A stretch of 64,000 nt of DNA, taken from contig NC_132893.1 in NCBI RefSeq assembly GCF_030463535.1, forward strand, positions 19,824,027 through 19,888,026, in the 5' to 3' direction. The stretch comes from Salminus brasiliensis. Lineage: Eukaryota > Chordata > Actinopteri > Characiformes > Bryconidae. How positions within the stretch are numbered: position 1 is the stretch's first letter; each line of letters begins with the position of its first letter. A program made the translations under genes and the position numbers. Under the pieces are notes generated by a model. The model was not told where the DNA came from, did no database searches, and was given only the letters and a program-made list of their open reading frames with translations. Of the stretch, positions 61,168 through 64,000 are shown one piece after another.

Positions 61168-61853
61168 TACTACTAACAGTGGTAATTTATAAGAGTACAG
61201 GTTTAGACTACTCTTCCCATGTGGCCACAGAGTAGTTTTTCAGCAGCGTTATGGGCGGGCCTCCTAGCAAACAAACGTCCTGAGATGAGCTCTCGCCACT
61301 GTGCACCCAGCTTGCTTGTAAACCTTAACAGAGATTCCAAGTGCACTTGCCAAATGTACATGACTCTCAGACTTTGACTTCATGGAACATTCCTTCCACA
61401 GTTCAAAAAGGAAGTGGAGGGTTTTTAAAGGCCTTTCAGTCGCATTAAAAAAGATAATGGGTTCAGCGAGCACTTGGATCACCTGTCACTGAGGCTGGCT
61501 CTTTATGAATGTGTCTCTCAGCAAAGCCATCCCATTCATGTCCTGCAAGACTGGCAGACCAGTTGTTCTACTAACAGCACATTTCAAAAGCAGTTCATTA
61601 AATCCAGCTCGGACACTGGCGTCAATGCAAATGACCGGCTCGCTGTAGGAGGAACTGGCCAAGGAAGGAAAATAGCACAAATCATGCCCTGCTGAGCCAG
61701 AGGAGGAACTGTCAGGATGGAAACTTTGTTAAGGTGACTCCCACTGTTTCAAGGTGCGCTCTTCTCAAAAACCCATAACAGCATAAAGCTCTGTTTTAAC
61801 CCTTAGTCTACAGGCCTAATGTGTGCTCTACTTGGTCTTTTCTTGCTTTTTAA

Positions 61854-61887
<34 letters not shown>

Positions 61888-64000
61888 TGCATTTACATAA
61901 CTTTTGTACATGATCTCATAAAAAAAAAAAAAAACGTGTTGTTGCTGTCCAAACACAACCTGTTCACTTGGTCCACTGGTGGAGCTGTTGAGCAAAATAC
62001 ACTCGAGCACACAGCCCATCTGCCATGCACTCGAAGAAGAACTGAAAAAGCAGTACTGGAAGATTCTGTTGAAGACAATCCTGCTTTTTATGAAGGTTTT
62101 GGAGCTTATAAAAGAGAAATTAAAAGACTGACATCAAAGGAGAAATGGTAAGGACTCCTCCTTTCACTATGATTACGCTGAGGTTCAGAAAAAGGGTTAA
62201 GGTTAAAGGTGTTTAGGTGTAAATTAAGGTGATCAAATGGGTTTGACGGGTTCAAATTTATGCCTGGCTCAACCTGAACGATGTCAAAAAACATGAGAAA
62301 CCTCACACATAATGAGCTTTTTTATCCTTCATTGTTGTTAGTCATCAAAATCCCCACACTACACGATCTGCCCTGAATGAAACACCACACAGTCTATAGG
62401 TATAGTCCTGATTGGCAGCTCTAAACCTCAAACCCTTGCAGAGTTTCTCGTGAACTGTTACATTGCATGGAAACAGCAAGAGGAGGAAAATAATGTAGAT
62501 GCTGTGTATCTGGGCTCAGAAAATACATTTGAATAAATGCAAGTAATTACAAATAAAGTAATGTTGAAGTTTTTCCAATCGCCCAGTAGTATTTGTAGTT
62601 TATCATCCTGTCTGCTTTTGTTAAAATGGATAAAATAGGTGTTCCGGTGGTGAGTTTTGAAAAAACTATGCTATGGCTGGGAGCACTGAAGTGAATACAG
62701 GTATCAAGCCTCTATACTCTCATTGCAGCCCCACTGCAGTCTGTATGCGCCCTGCTCACCGTATCTGAAAAGTTTGGTTCGGCTCACCTCTTCTTGGTCA
62801 GCTCGTTGGTAGAGTTTTAAATATTAAACAACTGCTCTGGGAGAAGATTAGAGGAGGACAGATTGGATCGTAGACACCACACACTACAGGATAATCTGGG
62901 AAGATCAACGTTTACGATCACCCTGAAATCTGGGGACTATTTGTCAGGAGGAGCAAATCGACCTCCACATCGGCCTGATTTGGAGTCGGCCGTAATCCTT
63001 TTCTTTACCGTTTCTACTGACTGTAGCAATGGGTCGTTTTACAAGACGATAAATGGTGACATGGACGTTTTCATGGCTGACTCTTCATTTATTTATGAAA
63101 ATTCAGAATCAGCAAAAAAGCAAAAAAATCTCGGAATTTCTATAGACATCTTCAAAAAGATCTTTCCACACCTCCAAAGTTGAGTCTTAGAGGTTTTCTC
63201 AACATCCAAGTCATCCCAAATACATTCAGTGATGTTGTGGTCTGGACTCTAGTGGTCTTGGGTGCTCAGGCCATTGGTTTGAGAATACCAGCAGCTTTAT
63301 TGGTTACATTTGATCAAATTTTCTTTTTTTTTCTGTCTGTTAGCTTTTCACAGCACAAGCTTCTTGATCAGCTCCACATCATTTCAGACCCACAAATCGA
63401 GTCATCTTCTTACAGTAGACGAATGGATAGAACCACCTGTGGATTTGTTCTGATCTGAACAGAAAGTGTTACTTGATTTTTTTCTTCTCCGTCACAAAGA
63501 TGAAAGCTTAGAGTGCTGTTGGTTTGATGAGGGTGATTTCAGAGATCTGACGGGTCTTGCAGGGTTGTTAGGAGTCCCATTTTATCATTTTCTGAACTCC
63601 ACTTTTGTGAACTAGCTTGCCTCCCGTTGCCTCGTGTGGTGTTGCTTGGTTGGTACATTTTTTCACATGACTGTATGGCTAAAAACCCTCTCTTGACAGA
63701 GAAGTCTACAGAAGTCATTTGAAATTACAGAATTGATCTATGGTTCATATGCAATTCTTCTTCTGTGTGAAAGCGAACCAGCTGTAATGTGCCCCTCCCA
63801 TCTGAGAATCTATGCTGGGTATGGCCTTGTGTATTTGGGACAAGTGTGAAAACGCCCTTATCTGACTCGTAAGTTCAGTAAATGCAGGGGTCTCACAGTA
63901 CTGTGTATTCAGTTGATATTCAGTACCAGCAGCTTTACGTTTGCACTTTCAGCTTTTTCTGTTTGCCTTAATATAAAACCAGTGACCAAAACACTTACCC
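61168..64000. other. Intergenic; no supported gene to the window end
   Basis: Apart from the ATT run, no exon is confirmed. A plus-strand frame ending at 62151 (…NPAFYEGFGAYKREIKRL) is followed by a donor-like ATGGTAAGG but has no convincing acceptor and no recognised domain. Sequence at 62570-63180 and 63180-63480 looks like parts of interspersed repeats, judged by style only. Confidence 0.35.
61855..61885. repeat. (ATT)n microsatellite
   Basis: ATT/TTA trinucleotide run of about 30 nt. Confidence 0.95.

Noticed and set aside
62863-63183. Plus-strand 106-codon frame
   Set aside because: The surrounding text looks like an interspersed repeat and no domain is recognisable.

Overview
The window is a piece of a vertebrate nuclear genome, almost certainly a ray-finned (teleost) fish. 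The evidence is intron-containing genes with GT-AG splice sites, many Tc1/mariner transposons, tRNA-derived SINEs, dinucleotide microsatellites, and a single-coding-exon UDP-glucuronosyltransferase of the fish UGT5 type. The repeat content suggests an otophysan such as a characiform, but that is inference and no species is asserted.

Layout. Positions 1-13,645 hold no recognisable conventional gene. The stretch is dominated by SINE copies and an unusual GTGCC-rich minisatellite family that occurs in both orientations and in a 106-bp higher-order form. It sits inside a recent tandem duplication of about 3.2 kb (4752-8041 and 8652-11796), whose copies differ mainly in repeat-unit number. Positions 13,646-15,247 (minus strand) carry an intact 533-aa UGT. 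Positions 15,250-27,040 are intergenic, with decayed Tc1-like elements, SINEs and a segmental repeat. Positions 27,130-42,650 are scaf4 (plus strand): 20 coding exons reconstructed by phase and homology give a 1,036-aa protein with a CTD-interaction domain, an RS-rich region, an RRM and a Pro/Met/Arg-rich tail. Positions 43,760-48,483 are sod1 (plus strand): five coding exons, 153 aa, with all Cu/Zn ligands and disulfide cysteines present. Positions 48,500-64,000 are intergenic. They hold two well-delimited Tc1 elements with TA target duplications, one encoding an intact 340-aa DD34E transposase and one encoding a transposase with an apparent in-frame deletion. Several decayed elements and a repeated non-autonomous element family are also present.

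Genes together. scaf4 and sod1 are also neighbours on human chromosome 21, so this is conserved vertebrate linkage. Here both are on the plus strand (head to tail), whereas in human they are convergent, which implies a local inversion in one lineage. The two genes are functionally unrelated: one controls RNA polymerase II termination and 3' end choice, the other detoxifies superoxide. The UGT is an ER conjugating enzyme.

The least explained structure is the GTGCC minisatellite region with its duplicated block, orientation switches, a 38-bp CpG-rich array and a 48-bp perfect inverted repeat between the copies. No novel protein-coding system is evident in it. It is best read as an undescribed repeat or satellite complex, with an assembly (haplotype) duplication as a serious alternative.
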